7,248 nt of DNA from CAISIP01 sp031403955. GTDB taxonomy: Bacteria; Pseudomonadota; Gammaproteobacteria; Burkholderiales; Burkholderiaceae_C. The number at the start of each line of letters is the position of its first letter. Position 1 is the stretch's first letter. The position numbers and the translations under genes were made by a program. This document shows, in pieces, positions 1-6,582 of this stretch. The stretch spans positions 1 through 7,248 of the forward strand of contig JANNGR010000096.1 in the NCBI GenBank assembly GCA_031403955.1, in the 5' to 3' direction. Below the pieces are notes generated by a model, which saw nothing but the letters and a program-made list of their open reading frames with translations, had not been told where the DNA came from and made no database searches.

Positions 1-2
1 GC

Positions 3-1655
3 AACCTGGTGTTCGACGCCGACTGGGACCTGGAAGCCACCGACGCACTGAAGCTGCGCGCCACGCTGGCGCGCCGCAGCGGCGACATCCGGGTGCAGGC
101 AGACAGCCTGCCCAGCGCATTCAGCACTGGCGTGGCGGCCAACACGGTCATCGACGCCGGTGTCAAGGAAGCACGTTTCACCGTCACGGCCGACGGCGAC
201 AACTTGCATGCCGCGCTGCGCTGGGACAGTGAACGCGCCGGCGACGCGCAGGCTGAATTCAGCACCCGCATCCTGCGTGGCAGCGACGGATGGGGTTGGG
301 CGGCGGATGCGCCCCTGAGCGGCAGCATACGGGCCCGGTTGCCACAAGTCGGCGTCTGGTCGGTGCTGGCGCCGCCAGGATGGCGCATGCGTGGCACGCT
401 GGACGGAGACCTGGCACTTGCCGGCACCCGCCTGGCGCCACAGTGGAGCGGCACCCTGCAGGCCAACGGCCTGGCATTACGTTCCGTCGTGGACGGTATT
501 GAATTTGGCAACGGGCGTTTACGCGCCAGCATGCAGGGGCAACGGCTGGACATCAGCGAGTTCAGCCTGCAGGGCGCCGGCGGGGCCGCGGCAGGCGGCG
601 AACTGAACGCGAAGGGTTTCGCATTGTGGCTGCCCGACCCGAGTGGTGCCGCCCCAGGCCTGACCCGGGTTCGCCTCGAGCTCGATGCCACCGCCAGGGC
701 CTTGCGCGTGTCAGCGCGCGCCGACCGCAGGCTGGTGGTTTCCGGCACCGCGCAAGGCCAACTCAACAACGCCCGGCTCGACATCCGCGGCGCGCTCAAG
801 GCGGACCAGGCGTTGTTCATACTGCCCGACGAAACCGCCCCCAGCCTGGGAGACGATGTGGTGGTCAAAGGCGCTGGCCCAGCGGGCGCGGTCATCAAAC
901 CCGCCAGCAGCGGCGCGACCGGCAGGCGCGTTTTAACCGAGCTTTCGGTGGCGCTGGACCTGGGCCCGGACTTTCGGGTGCAGGGGCGTGGCATCAACAC
1001 CCGGCTCGCCGGCACGCTGCAACTGCGCGGCGCCGCAGGCTCCAACGAGGCGCCGCGCCTGAGCGGTGAAGTACGCACGGTGCGCGGCAACTACAAGGCC
1101 TATGGCCAGCAACTGGAGATCGAGCAAGGCGTGCTGCGTTTCACCGGAGCCTATGACAACCCTGCTTTGGACATACTGGCGATCCGGCCCAACCTGACGC
1201 AACGCGTGGGCGTGCAGATCAGCGGCACCGCGCTTGCGCCGCGCGTGCGGCTGTATTCGGAGCCTGAGTTGCCCCAGGCCGAGAAGCTGGCCTGGCTGGT
1301 GCTGGGCCGATCCGCTGCCAATGGCGGCGCCGAGGCCGCAGTGTTGCAGCAGGCCGCGCTCGCGCTGCTGGGCCGCAGCGGCCAGGGCCTATCCGGCGGG
1401 TTGGCCGGCGCGCTCGGACTGGATGAATTGTCTTTCGCCGGCGCTGCCAGCAACACCAGTGGCCGCACCAGCGCGGCCACCGTCACGCTGGGTAAACGCC
1501 TGTCCAAGGACTTCTACGTGGCCTACGAACGCAGCCTGGCCGGCACGCTGGGCACCTTCTCGATTTTTTACGACCTGTCGCAGCGCTTCACGCTGCGCGC
1601 AAGGACCGGCGAACAAAGCGCCATCGACCTTATTTTCACGCTGAGTTACGACTGA
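3..1655 (+). CDS. tamB: TamB-like translocation/assembly module protein, C-terminal part (5' end outside window)
   Basis: The reading frame is open from the left edge (a GTG at 9 is internal, since the frame continues upstream), so about 550 C-terminal residues are present. TamB is a very long, inner-membrane-anchored periplasmic protein. It works with the outer-membrane protein TamA in autotransporter/outer-membrane protein assembly and lipid transport to the outer membrane. The sequence shows the family style: long stretches of alternating beta-strand residues without cysteines, repeated amphipathic strands, and a conserved C-terminal TamB/DUF490-type region (about the last 300 residues). 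Typical segments are EVRTVRGNYKAYGQQLEIEQ, GVLRFTGAYDNPALDI and PRVRLYSEPELPQAEKLAWL. The protein ends in a beta-strand-like LIFTLSYD, as in outer-membrane-directed TamB tails. A tRNA gene starts 50 bases after the stop. The identification as a TamB family member is firm; the symbol is used for the family. Confidence 0.88.
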   Translation, partial: NLVFDADWDLEATDALKLRATLARRSGDIRVQADSLPSAFSTGVAANTVIDAGVKEARFTVTADGDNLHAALRWDSERAGDAQAEFSTRILRGSDGWGWAADAPLSGSIRARLPQVGVWSVLAPPGWRMRGTLDGDLALAGTRLAPQWSGTLQANGLALRSVVDGIEFGNGRLRASMQGQRLDISEFSLQGAGGAAAGGELNAKGFALWLPDPSGAAPGLTRVRLELDATARALRVSARADRRLVVSGTAQGQLNNARLDIRGALKADQALFILPDETAPSLGDDVVVKGAGPAGAVIKPASSGATGRRVLTELSVALDLGPDFRVQGRGINTRLAGTLQLRGAAGSNEAPRLSGEVRTVRGNYKAYGQQLEIEQGVLRFTGAYDNPALDILAIRPNLTQRVGVQISGTALAPRVRLYSEPELPQAEKLAWLVLGRSAANGGAEAAVLQQAALALLGRSGQGLSGGLAGALGLDELSFAGAASNTSGRTSAATVTLGKRLSKDFYVAYERSLAGTLGTFSIFYDLSQRFTLRARTGEQSAIDLIFTLSYD

Positions 1656-1657
1656 AC

Positions 1658-1689
1658 TTGAAAAGCGCGCAAATGCGCCGCCCTACAAT
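1658..1689 (+). promoter_or_regulatory. Candidate promoter of the tRNA-Arg gene
   Basis: TACAAT at 1684-1689 is a good -10 box, placed 16 bases before the mature tRNA 5' end. The best -35-like hexamer is TTGAAA at 1658-1663, but the 20-base spacer is longer than ideal, so the -35 assignment is weak. The promoter would lie between the tamB stop and the tRNA. Assigned by eye from consensus only. Confidence 0.4.
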
Positions 1690-1705
1690 TCGCCCTCCTC
1701 TCCGC

Positions 1706-1780
1706 CTCCTCGTAGTTCAATGGATAGAACGAGTGCCTCCTAAGTGCTAGATGCAGGTTCGATTCCTGCCGAGGGGACCA
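1706..1780 (+). tRNA. tRNA-Arg (anticodon CCU)
   Basis: A full cloverleaf can be folded by hand. The acceptor stem 1706-1712 pairs with 1770-1776, with one U-G wobble at pair 2. The D-arm is GTTC/GAAC around AATGGATA. The anticodon stem 1732-1736 pairs with 1744-1748 and has loop CTCCTAA, with anticodon CCT at 1739-1741. The T-arm GCAGG-TTCGATT-CCTGC spans 1753-1769. Discriminator A1777 is followed by an encoded CCA at 1778-1780. Anticodon CCU reads the arginine codon AGG. An integrase gene starts 178 bases downstream in the same direction, the usual layout when an element has inserted into a tRNA 3' end. Confidence 0.96.
1750..1780 (+). other. Probable chromosomal attachment site (attL candidate) in the tRNA 3' end
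   Basis: P4-type integrases commonly target the T-arm and 3' end of tRNA genes, and the element restores the tRNA 3' end. Here the T-arm and acceptor 3' strand of tRNA-Arg(CCU) lie directly upstream of such an integrase. No identical copy was found at the right side of the window, so the exact core sequence cannot be fixed. A near copy (CGAGGGG-T-ACCA) is present at 1865-1876. Confidence 0.5.
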
Positions 1781-1814
1781 ATCGATCGTTTCGCAACGTT
1801 TCATGACGTCCCAG

Positions 1815-1849
1815 AACCCGCATGTTTATTGGCATTGCGGGTTTTTTGT
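1815..1849 (+). terminator. Rho-independent terminator after tRNA-Arg
   Basis: An 8-bp perfect stem, AACCCGCA (1815-1822) with TGCGGGTT (1836-1843), encloses a 13-base loop and runs into a T-rich tail through 1848. It sits 35 bases after the tRNA 3' end and would end the tRNA transcript before the integrase region. Confidence 0.8.
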
Positions 1850-1876
1850 TGCTTCATGCGGTTTCGAGGGGTACCA

Positions 1877-1944
1877 TGAGATACCGTCAGAAACCCGGTA
1901 TCTTCGACGGTATCTAACTAACAACCGCAACTGAGATACCGTCA
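1877..1944. repeat. Cluster of GATACCG boxes upstream of the integrase
   Basis: A perfect 13-base direct repeat, TGAGATACCGTCA, occurs at 1877-1889 and 1932-1944 (55 bases start to start). Between the copies lie two inverted boxes, CGGTATC at 1896-1902 and 1908-1914; the second extends to GACGGTATCT. That makes four copies of GATACCG within 68 bases, two in each orientation, ending 14 bases before the integrase ATG. The layout fits arm-type sites for the integrase or an excisionase, or an operator controlling integrase expression. The role is inferred; the repeats are seen directly. Confidence 0.8.
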
Positions 1945-1958
1945 CAAAGGGGCCGGCC

Positions 1959-3178
1959 ATGGCACTGGCAGACACGTTCGTTAGGCAGGTCAAGCACAGC
2001 GGGAAAGCGACCGGCGACAAGTACTCGGACGGTGGCGCCATGTATCTGCTGGTGAAAGCTGCCGGCAAATACTGGCGCATGGACTACAACCACGCCGACA
2101 AGCGCAAAACCCTGGCACTGGGCATCTACCCCGAGGTTTCATTGGCCAAGGCCAGAAAACGGCGCGACGAAGCCCGGCAGCTGTTGGCAGATGGCATCGA
2201 CCCCAGCGCAGCCAAGCGCGAGCAAAAGCAAGCCAAGGCCATGGCGGCGGCGAACACGTTTGAGGCGGTGGCAGATCAATGGCTGAAGGCCACCTCAGCG
2301 AACCGGGCGGCAGTCACGCAGGACAAGGTGACGAACTGGCTAAAGAAGGACATCCTTCCCTACATCGGGGCATGCCCATATCCACCATCGGGCTGCGGGA
2401 TTTCCAGGCGGTGGCGCGCAAGATGGAGGCCCGCAAGGTGTTCGATAGTGCCAAGCGCATCCATCAGATATGCGGCCAGGTATTCCGGTTCGCGGTAGCT
2501 GAAGGCTCTGCCGAGCGGGACGTAACTGCAGACCTGCGCGGCGCACTGCAACAGGCAGAAAAGGGGCACTACGCTGCAATCACCGAGCCCAAACAGGTTG
2601 GCGCGCTGATGCGTTCGATATTCGCCTACAACGGGCACCTTTACACCATGGCCGCGCTCAAACTGTCGCCGCTGGTGTTTGTACGACCTGGCGAGTTGCG
2701 CAAGGCTGAGTGGGCAGAGATGGACCTGGACGGCGCGGAATGGCGCATCCCTGGCAGCAAAATGAAGATGAAATCCGACCACATCGTTCCGCTGTCCCGG
2801 CAAGCAATCGAGATTTTGCGCAGCGTGCAACCTATTACCGGGCATGGACGCTACGTGTTCCCCAGCTTGCGCACCTTTGAACGTCCCATGAGCGAAAACA
2901 CCGTCAACGCGGCTTTGCGCGGCATGGGCTACAGCGCGGAAGTTCACACTGCCCACGGCTTCCGGGCGACGGCGCGCACGATCATGGACGAAGTGTTATC
3001 TGAACGCGTGGACTTGATCGAACATCAACTAGCCCACGCCGTGAAGGATGCCAATGGTCGCGCCTACAACCGCACCGCGCACCTGCCTGCGCGCCGCGAA
3101 ATGATGCAGCGTTGGGCGGACTACCTGGACAAGTTGCGGATCGGGGCGGATGTAGTTCCGCTGCACAAGGCGGGTTGA
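1959..3178 (+). pseudogene. P4-type tyrosine recombinase (integrase), single frameshift
   Basis: This integrase inserts and excises the element at the tRNA. The ATG at 1959 has an AAAGG ribosome site at 1946-1950. The N-terminus (KYSDGGAMYLLVKAAGKYWR, then TLALGIYPEVSLAKAR) is the DUF4102-type arm-binding domain of the P4 family, followed by a SAM-like core-binding domain and the catalytic domain. Catalytic residues, by their codons, are Arg in VRPGEL (2684-2686), a beta-hairpin Lys region KMKMK, His and Arg of HGFR (2954-2965), His in LAHAV (3035-3037) and the Tyr nucleophile in AYNR (3065-3067). The frame breaks at 2367-2370 (GGGG): restoring one G gives IGG-MPISTIGLRDF and a continuous protein of about 406 residues, the normal family length. 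So it is either a recent pseudogene or a sequencing error. An ATG at 2279 in the second frame gives an unrelated N-terminus and is unlikely to be a real start. Confidence 0.9.
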
Positions 3179-3320
3179 GTTTGCCGAGATGGCCCAGGCC
3201 TACGCGATCGATGACAAGGTGGGAGCGGTGCAAGGTGATGGAGATGGGCGAGGTTTGTGGTGCGGCCAGAAGTCGCCCTGTGTCAAAGTCGTGGCGATGC
3301 GCGCGTGACTGAAGCAACAG

Positions 3321-3971
3321 ATGGCCAAACTCCCAAGATCGTGGCTGACCGACGACGCCGAAGACTGTTATGACGAAGGCGAGCGTGATATCGCGATGGT
3401 GGAAGAAGCATGGGCCAAGGTCGCGCTGTTTTTCCGCACGGGCGAGCACTTTGGACACAAGCCTCGAAGTAGACGGACCCAAAGCCTGCTGCGCATTCAT
3501 GAACGAATCAATGTTTACAAGACGCGCTTCAAGGCTGGCGATACGTTGGCGCTACTACAAGCCATTGCTCTATGCGCTGAAGAGAATCTGCCTCTGCCGA
3601 CGTGGCTGGCCACGGCCTACCAAACAGCTCTTACATCATTCCTGCAGGTGGGAGGGCCACCCACACTCGATGCAGTTTTTAATAGTCCCACTCTGCCGAC
3701 GAATACTGCCAAGGCGGCTGCGGCTGCTCGGCAGGATTGGGTATTGGCTGTCGCTTTATACCGACGAGCCTGGGAAACCGTACAAGCCAACGCTGCAATC
3801 ACATCGCTCGATGGCTTGATCACGGCGGTGCTGGCAGCGGGCAAGTTTGGGGTAGCCAAGACCAAAGCTCGCGCGCTTATCTTGATGGTTGAAAAGAACC
3901 AACTCCAACACCTGGGGTACGACCAAAGTAAATCCCTTTCGCGATTCTTGTTGAAACGGCGAAAACCCTAG
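3321..3971 (+). CDS. Hypothetical protein of the integrative element (216 aa)
   Basis: I do not recognise a named family. The protein is soluble-looking, with no signal peptide or membrane segment, and is mostly helical. The N-terminal part is acidic (DDAEDCYDEGERD). A basic stretch follows (GHKPRSRRTQSLLRIHERIN), then a hydrophobic helical core (LALLQAIALCAEENLPLPTW), then a second helical region, and the C-terminus is basic (SKSLSRFLLKRRKP). The segment FGVAKTKARALILMV has a mild helix-turn-helix look, but this is not a firm call. The ATG is the first in frame after a stop at 3306-3308 and has no clear ribosome site. It lies 142 bases after the integrase and 64 bases before the winged-helix-like gene, so it could be co-transcribed with either. 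The position next to the integrase suggests an element-specific function, which stays unknown. Confidence 0.72.
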   Translation: MAKLPRSWLTDDAEDCYDEGERDIAMVEEAWAKVALFFRTGEHFGHKPRSRRTQSLLRIHERINVYKTRFKAGDTLALLQAIALCAEENLPLPTWLATAYQTALTSFLQVGGPPTLDAVFNSPTLPTNTAKAAAAARQDWVLAVALYRRAWETVQANAAITSLDGLITAVLAAGKFGVAKTKARALILMVEKNQLQHLGYDQSKSLSRFLLKRRKP

Positions 3972-3973
3972 GG

Positions 3974-4019
3974 TTGACTGGCTTCCCTTCGGACACTGGT
4001 GCACGTTTTGACCAGTCAG
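3974..4019 (+). promoter_or_regulatory. Candidate operator/promoter region of the winged-helix-darTG operon
   Basis: In the 64 bases before the operon, TGACTGG (3975-3981) and its exact inverted copy CCAGTCA (4012-4018) flank another ACTGG (3995-3999) and a GTGCAC palindrome (3999-4004). TTGACT at 3974-3979 would be a good -35 hexamer, but no convincing -10 follows at 16-18 bases, so the promoter itself is uncertain. Three ACTGG half-sites directly before a DNA-binding protein gene fit autoregulation. The repeats are seen; the function is inferred. Confidence 0.4.
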
Positions 4020-4035
4020 TTTTGAAAGGAAAACC

Positions 4036-4377
4036 ATGAAGTCAAATTCCAGTTTCTCCATCGCCGACACGCGAACGGCCCAGGCCAATCGCGTCGCGTA
4101 CTTTCTGCAGTGCCACCCCGGCAGCACTCAGAAGGAAATTGACGCCGAATGCGACACCGGTTGTATTTCAAAGGTGCTGTCGGTAATGTCCGCGATGGGC
4201 TACCACATCGCCAAGGGATGGCGGAGACCCGACTGCGTTGGTGTTGGTCGTCGGCGCCGAGTTCGGACGTATTGGCTTGTCCATCGGACCGATGCAGTGG
4301 GCGGCTCCGATGGCGGCGGCGCATTGGAACAGAGCGAGAATGAGCAGCACCACAGCAACACAATTGCAGGGATCTGA
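4036..4377 (+). CDS. Small winged-helix-like DNA-binding protein upstream of darTG (113 aa)
   Basis: A strong ribosome site, AAAGGA (4025-4030), lies 5 bases before the ATG. Residues about 15-85 read as a winged helix-turn-helix: a first helix AQANRVAYFLQCH, then STQKEIDAECD, a recognition-helix-like CISKVLSVMSAMGY, and a basic wing from about residue 62 to 80 rich in Arg (WRRPDCVGVGRRRRVRTYWL). Residues after about 86 are Gly/Ser/Gln rich and probably disordered. The stop falls 4 bases before the preferred darT start, so the three genes look like one operon. The likely job is transcriptional control of the toxin-antitoxin pair, possibly through the ACTGG repeats just upstream; a role as an extra component is possible. 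The fold is judged by eye, and I cannot place it in a named family. Confidence 0.75.
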   Translation: MKSNSSFSIADTRTAQANRVAYFLQCHPGSTQKEIDAECDTGCISKVLSVMSAMGYHIAKGWRRPDCVGVGRRRRVRTYWLVHRTDAVGGSDGGGALEQSENEQHHSNTIAGI

Positions 4378-4381
4378 CTCC

Positions 4382-5014
4382 ATGGCTCTGGACCTGGCCG
4401 CAACCGACATCTATCACATCACCGATGTGGCGAACCTGGCCGGCATCATCCAGTCGGGCGGACTGGTTTCCGATGTCGCACTCGCCGCAGCGGGTGGCCC
4501 AGCAGTCGCGATTGGGTACGCCCACATCAAGCGGCGGCGAATGACAGAGTACCGGATGCCGTGCGTTGGTAGCCGGTTTGTGGGTGAATTCGTGCCCTTC
4601 TACTACTGCCCTCGGTCTCCCATGCTATACACCATCAACCAAGGCAATGTGCCCGGTAGGCCAGCGGGCTGCCAGCGCACCGTCTTGCATTTGGTGAGCA
4701 CTGTTCAAACTGCTCTGAGCCTGAATAAGCCATGGGCCATGTCGGACGGCAACGCTGGCGCTGGATATGCCGATTTCTTCAACGACCCGGTCAGGCTGGA
4801 GGTGTTGAACTGGCCATTGATTGGGTCCAACATATGGGCTGGCAAGACCTTTGAAAAGCAAGCGGAGTTTTTGGTGGCCGATGGGTTCCCTTGGTCCGCG
4901 ATTCTGGAAATCGGTTGTCATAATGACGATGTGGCGGCGCGGGTGCGCGCGATCATGCAAGGTCGCGCCCATCAACCAAGAGTTTTCACTAATGTGGGCT
5001 GGTACTACGCGTGA
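4382..5014 (+). CDS. darT: DarT, ssDNA thymidine ADP-ribosyltransferase toxin (DUF4433)
   Basis: DarT transfers ADP-ribose from NAD+ to thymidine bases in single-stranded DNA, which stalls replication. With DarG it forms a toxin-antitoxin and anti-phage module. Using the ATG at 4382 gives 210 residues, the usual size. Visible family motifs are the NAD-binding YHIT (residues 11-14) with NLAGIIQSGGLVSD, then IGYAHIKRRRM (44-54, basic, with Arg51 at the expected catalytic position), GEFVPFYYCPRSPMLYTIN (68-86), YADFFND (129-135), and KQAEFLV with the catalytic Glu at 162, followed by ILEIGCH. The key residues are intact, so the toxin should be active. A GGGA at about 4370 is the likely ribosome site. 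An in-frame ATG at 4340 would add 14 residues and overlap the upstream gene, and is less likely. The stop overlaps the darG start (GTGA), indicating translational coupling. The macro-type partner points to the DarTG2-like branch. Confidence 0.93.
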   Translation: MALDLAATDIYHITDVANLAGIIQSGGLVSDVALAAAGGPAVAIGYAHIKRRRMTEYRMPCVGSRFVGEFVPFYYCPRSPMLYTINQGNVPGRPAGCQRTVLHLVSTVQTALSLNKPWAMSDGNAGAGYADFFNDPVRLEVLNWPLIGSNIWAGKTFEKQAEFLVADGFPWSAILEIGCHNDDVAARVRAIMQGRAHQPRVFTNVGWYYA

Positions 5015-6108
5015 TTGAAGCTTCCAAAGGCAACTTGTTGACGGCGCCCGTGCAGGCGCTGGTGAATACAGTCAACACCGAGGGTGTAATGGGGAAGGGC
5101 ATCGCCCTGCAGTTCAAGAACGCATACCCCGCGATGTACAAGGCCTATGTTGAAGCGTGCAACAGCGGCCAAGTTCGACTCGGCACGATGGATGTGCACG
5201 ACCTGGGCGGCATCGGCGACGGTCCGCGGTGGATCATCAACTTTCCCACAAAAGGGCATTGGAAGTCCCGCAGCAAGATCGGCAACATCGCGGCAGGCCT
5301 TGAAGACCTGGTGCGAACTGTTGGTCGCCTGGGCATCACGTCCGTCGCAGTGCCTCCGCTCGGTTGCGGCAATGGTGGGCTCGACTGGGCTGAGGTGCGC
5401 CCGTTGATCGTGCGCGCGTTTGAATCTTTGCCGGACGTGCGCGTTCTTCTATTCGCTCCGGCGTCAGCGCCAGCTCCTGCGGAGATGGTCAACCGAACTG
5501 CTAAACCGGCACTCACCAAGTCGTCGGCCACGCTCATATACCTAATGCATCGCTATCTGATGGGCTTGCTGGACCCATTCGTGACCTTACTTGAGGTCCA
5601 CAAACTGATGTACTTCATGCAAGAGGCCGGCCAGGACCTCAAGCTGAACTACGAAGCCGAGAGATATGGTCCTTATGCGGTCAACCTGAGCCATGTGCTC
5701 AAACGCCTGGAAGGCCATTACATCCAAGGATTCGGCGACGGTAGCGACAATCCGGAAAAGACGCTGGAACTCATGCCCAATGCAATTGATGAAGCGTTTG
5801 CGGTGCTGGCGCGCGACGACAACACCATGAAGCGCGTGGATCGTGTTGCAGAGTTGATCGAGGGCTATGAAGACCCGTACGGCCTGGAATTGCTGAGCAC
5901 CCTGCACTGGGTGATGGTTCAGAACGAAGGCGCGCGTAAGTCGCCCGCGGATGCGATTCGCGAAGTGCAAGGCTGGAGCGCGCGCAAGCAACGCGTGATG
6001 AAGCCCGCGCATCTGAAAAAAGCTTGGGATCGCCTGGCCGCTAAAGAGTGGAACTTTGATGCGCGCGGAATTGTGGCAAATCCGGCACAGTCAACGGTCG
6101 CTTTGTAG
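5011..6108 (+). CDS. darG: DarG, macro-domain ADP-ribosyl-DNA hydrolase antitoxin with C-terminal DarT-binding domain
   Basis: DarG counteracts DarT in two ways: its macro domain removes ADP-ribose from thymidine in DNA, and its C-terminal domain binds and blocks the toxin. The start is GTG at 5011, overlapping the darT stop by four bases. Residues 1-150 form the macro domain: KGNLLTAPVQALVNTVNT with Asn22, GVMGKGIALQFK (25-36), WIINFPTKGHWKSRSK with Lys81 at the expected catalytic position, and the ligand loop VPPLGCGNGGLDW (114-126). A short Ala/Pro linker (about 151-165) leads to a helical C-terminal domain (about 171-360) with LLEVHKLMYFMQEAG and NYEAERYGPYAVNLSHVLKR, which resembles the SocA/Panacea-like antitoxin fold. 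The total of 365 residues matches full-length DarG. Key residues are intact, so the pair looks functional. No clear terminator was seen after the stop. Confidence 0.95.
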   Translation: MIEASKGNLLTAPVQALVNTVNTEGVMGKGIALQFKNAYPAMYKAYVEACNSGQVRLGTMDVHDLGGIGDGPRWIINFPTKGHWKSRSKIGNIAAGLEDLVRTVGRLGITSVAVPPLGCGNGGLDWAEVRPLIVRAFESLPDVRVLLFAPASAPAPAEMVNRTAKPALTKSSATLIYLMHRYLMGLLDPFVTLLEVHKLMYFMQEAGQDLKLNYEAERYGPYAVNLSHVLKRLEGHYIQGFGDGSDNPEKTLELMPNAIDEAFAVLARDDNTMKRVDRVAELIEGYEDPYGLELLSTLHWVMVQNEGARKSPADAIREVQGWSARKQRVMKPAHLKKAWDRLAAKEWNFDARGIVANPAQSTVAL

Positions 6109-6377
6109 TACGCAGGCGTTGGGTGAGCATAGGGTATGGTGAGGGGTCTGGTACTCGTTGGTCGCCGACATCCGCCGAGTTCGCGCCTACACGCCCATTT
6201 CGGCGAACTGCTTGCAGGCTGGCTCGATGACCTGCATGTGAACGTGACAGCCTGTGCCCGATGGCGAGTGCCGTTTTGAGGTCGGTCCGCATCGGCGACC
6301 GCGTCACACTGGTCGGAAGGCCGGCTTCAGGTCTTCGTCAGCACCTTCGCCACCCGCGCTGGCCGCGATTGCAGGGG

Positions 6378-6485
6378 GTGGCAGTGGCAACACTGCTCGC
6401 GGCGTGGATCATCGCGGCGGTCACACACCCGATACGCCAACTCACCGGCGCGGTGGCGGCGATATCCCTGCATGGGCTGGAGGAC
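6378..6485 (+). pseudogene. Possible remnant of a sensor protein: transmembrane helix plus HAMP start
   Basis: In the plus frame the translation reads a hydrophobic helix, GVAVATLLAAWIIAAV, directly followed by THPIRQLTGAVAAI. This is the classic pattern of a second transmembrane helix entering a HAMP domain, with the conserved Pro and the P-I-x-x-L spacing. HAMP domains occur in histidine kinases, chemoreceptors and cyclases, so the parent type cannot be told. The match stops after about 36 residues and no kinase or signalling domain follows. The assignment rests on one short motif and could be chance in GC-rich DNA. Confidence 0.4.
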
Positions 6486-6498
6486 GGCGACCGCGGCA

Positions 6499-6582
6499 TT
6501 TGCCAACTTCGTCGCGTCGGCCAAAATCAATACGATAGGCGGCTTACGAGTGGACTGGCCGGACGGATTCGGCCTGAGGGCG
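6499..6582 (+). pseudogene. Possible remnant of a phosphomannomutase/phosphoglucomutase C-terminus
   Basis: A 28-residue stretch contains INTIGGLRVDWPDGFGLRA. This closely resembles the C-terminal domain of bacterial phosphomannomutase/phosphoglucomutase, where a segment like T-x-D-G-L-R-V-D-W-P-D-G-F-G-L precedes R-A-S-N-T-T-P. The resemblance ends at LRA: the expected SNTTP phosphate-binding motif is missing and the frame continues into unrelated residues. It is in a different frame from the HAMP-like piece just upstream, so this is a fragment, not a gene. Judged from family memory only. Confidence 0.5.

Larger units (their letters stand above)
1750..6108 (+). mobile_element. Small integrative element / genomic island in tRNA-Arg(CCU), carrying DarTG
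   Basis: The left border is supported by the tRNA 3' end, the box cluster and a P4-type integrase in the usual order and orientation. All cargo genes (216-residue unknown, winged-helix-like protein, darT, darG) point the same way. The right border is not defined: 6108 is simply the end of the last intact gene, and no repeat of the tRNA end was found to the right. No conjugation, replication or structural phage genes are visible, so the element may be a minimal island or a truncated remnant. The broken integrase suggests it can no longer move by itself. Confidence 0.6.

Noticed and set aside
2279..2370. Separate start for the second half of the integrase
   Set aside because: The residues before the break in this frame do not resemble integrases, while the upstream frame does; a single-base frameshift explains the data better.
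2360..2956. 198-codon minus-strand open frame
   Set aside because: It is a shadow of the integrase catalytic domain in GC-rich DNA, with no recognisable motif.
4238..4381. Longer DarT from an upstream ATG at 4238 (258 residues)
   Set aside because: The added 48 residues overlap most of the C-terminal half of the winged-helix-like gene and do not look like DarT; the family normally begins a few residues before the YHIT motif.
6138..6151. GAGGGGTCTGGTAC as a right attachment copy of the tRNA end
   Set aside because: Only the GAGGGG part agrees with the tRNA 3' end; the rest differs, which is not enough for an attachment core.
6190..6270. Minus-strand tail reading HMQVIEPACKQFAEMGV then stop, as a possible protein C-terminus
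   Set aside because: It looks protein-like but is too short and matches no family I know, so it is not listed as a gene fragment.
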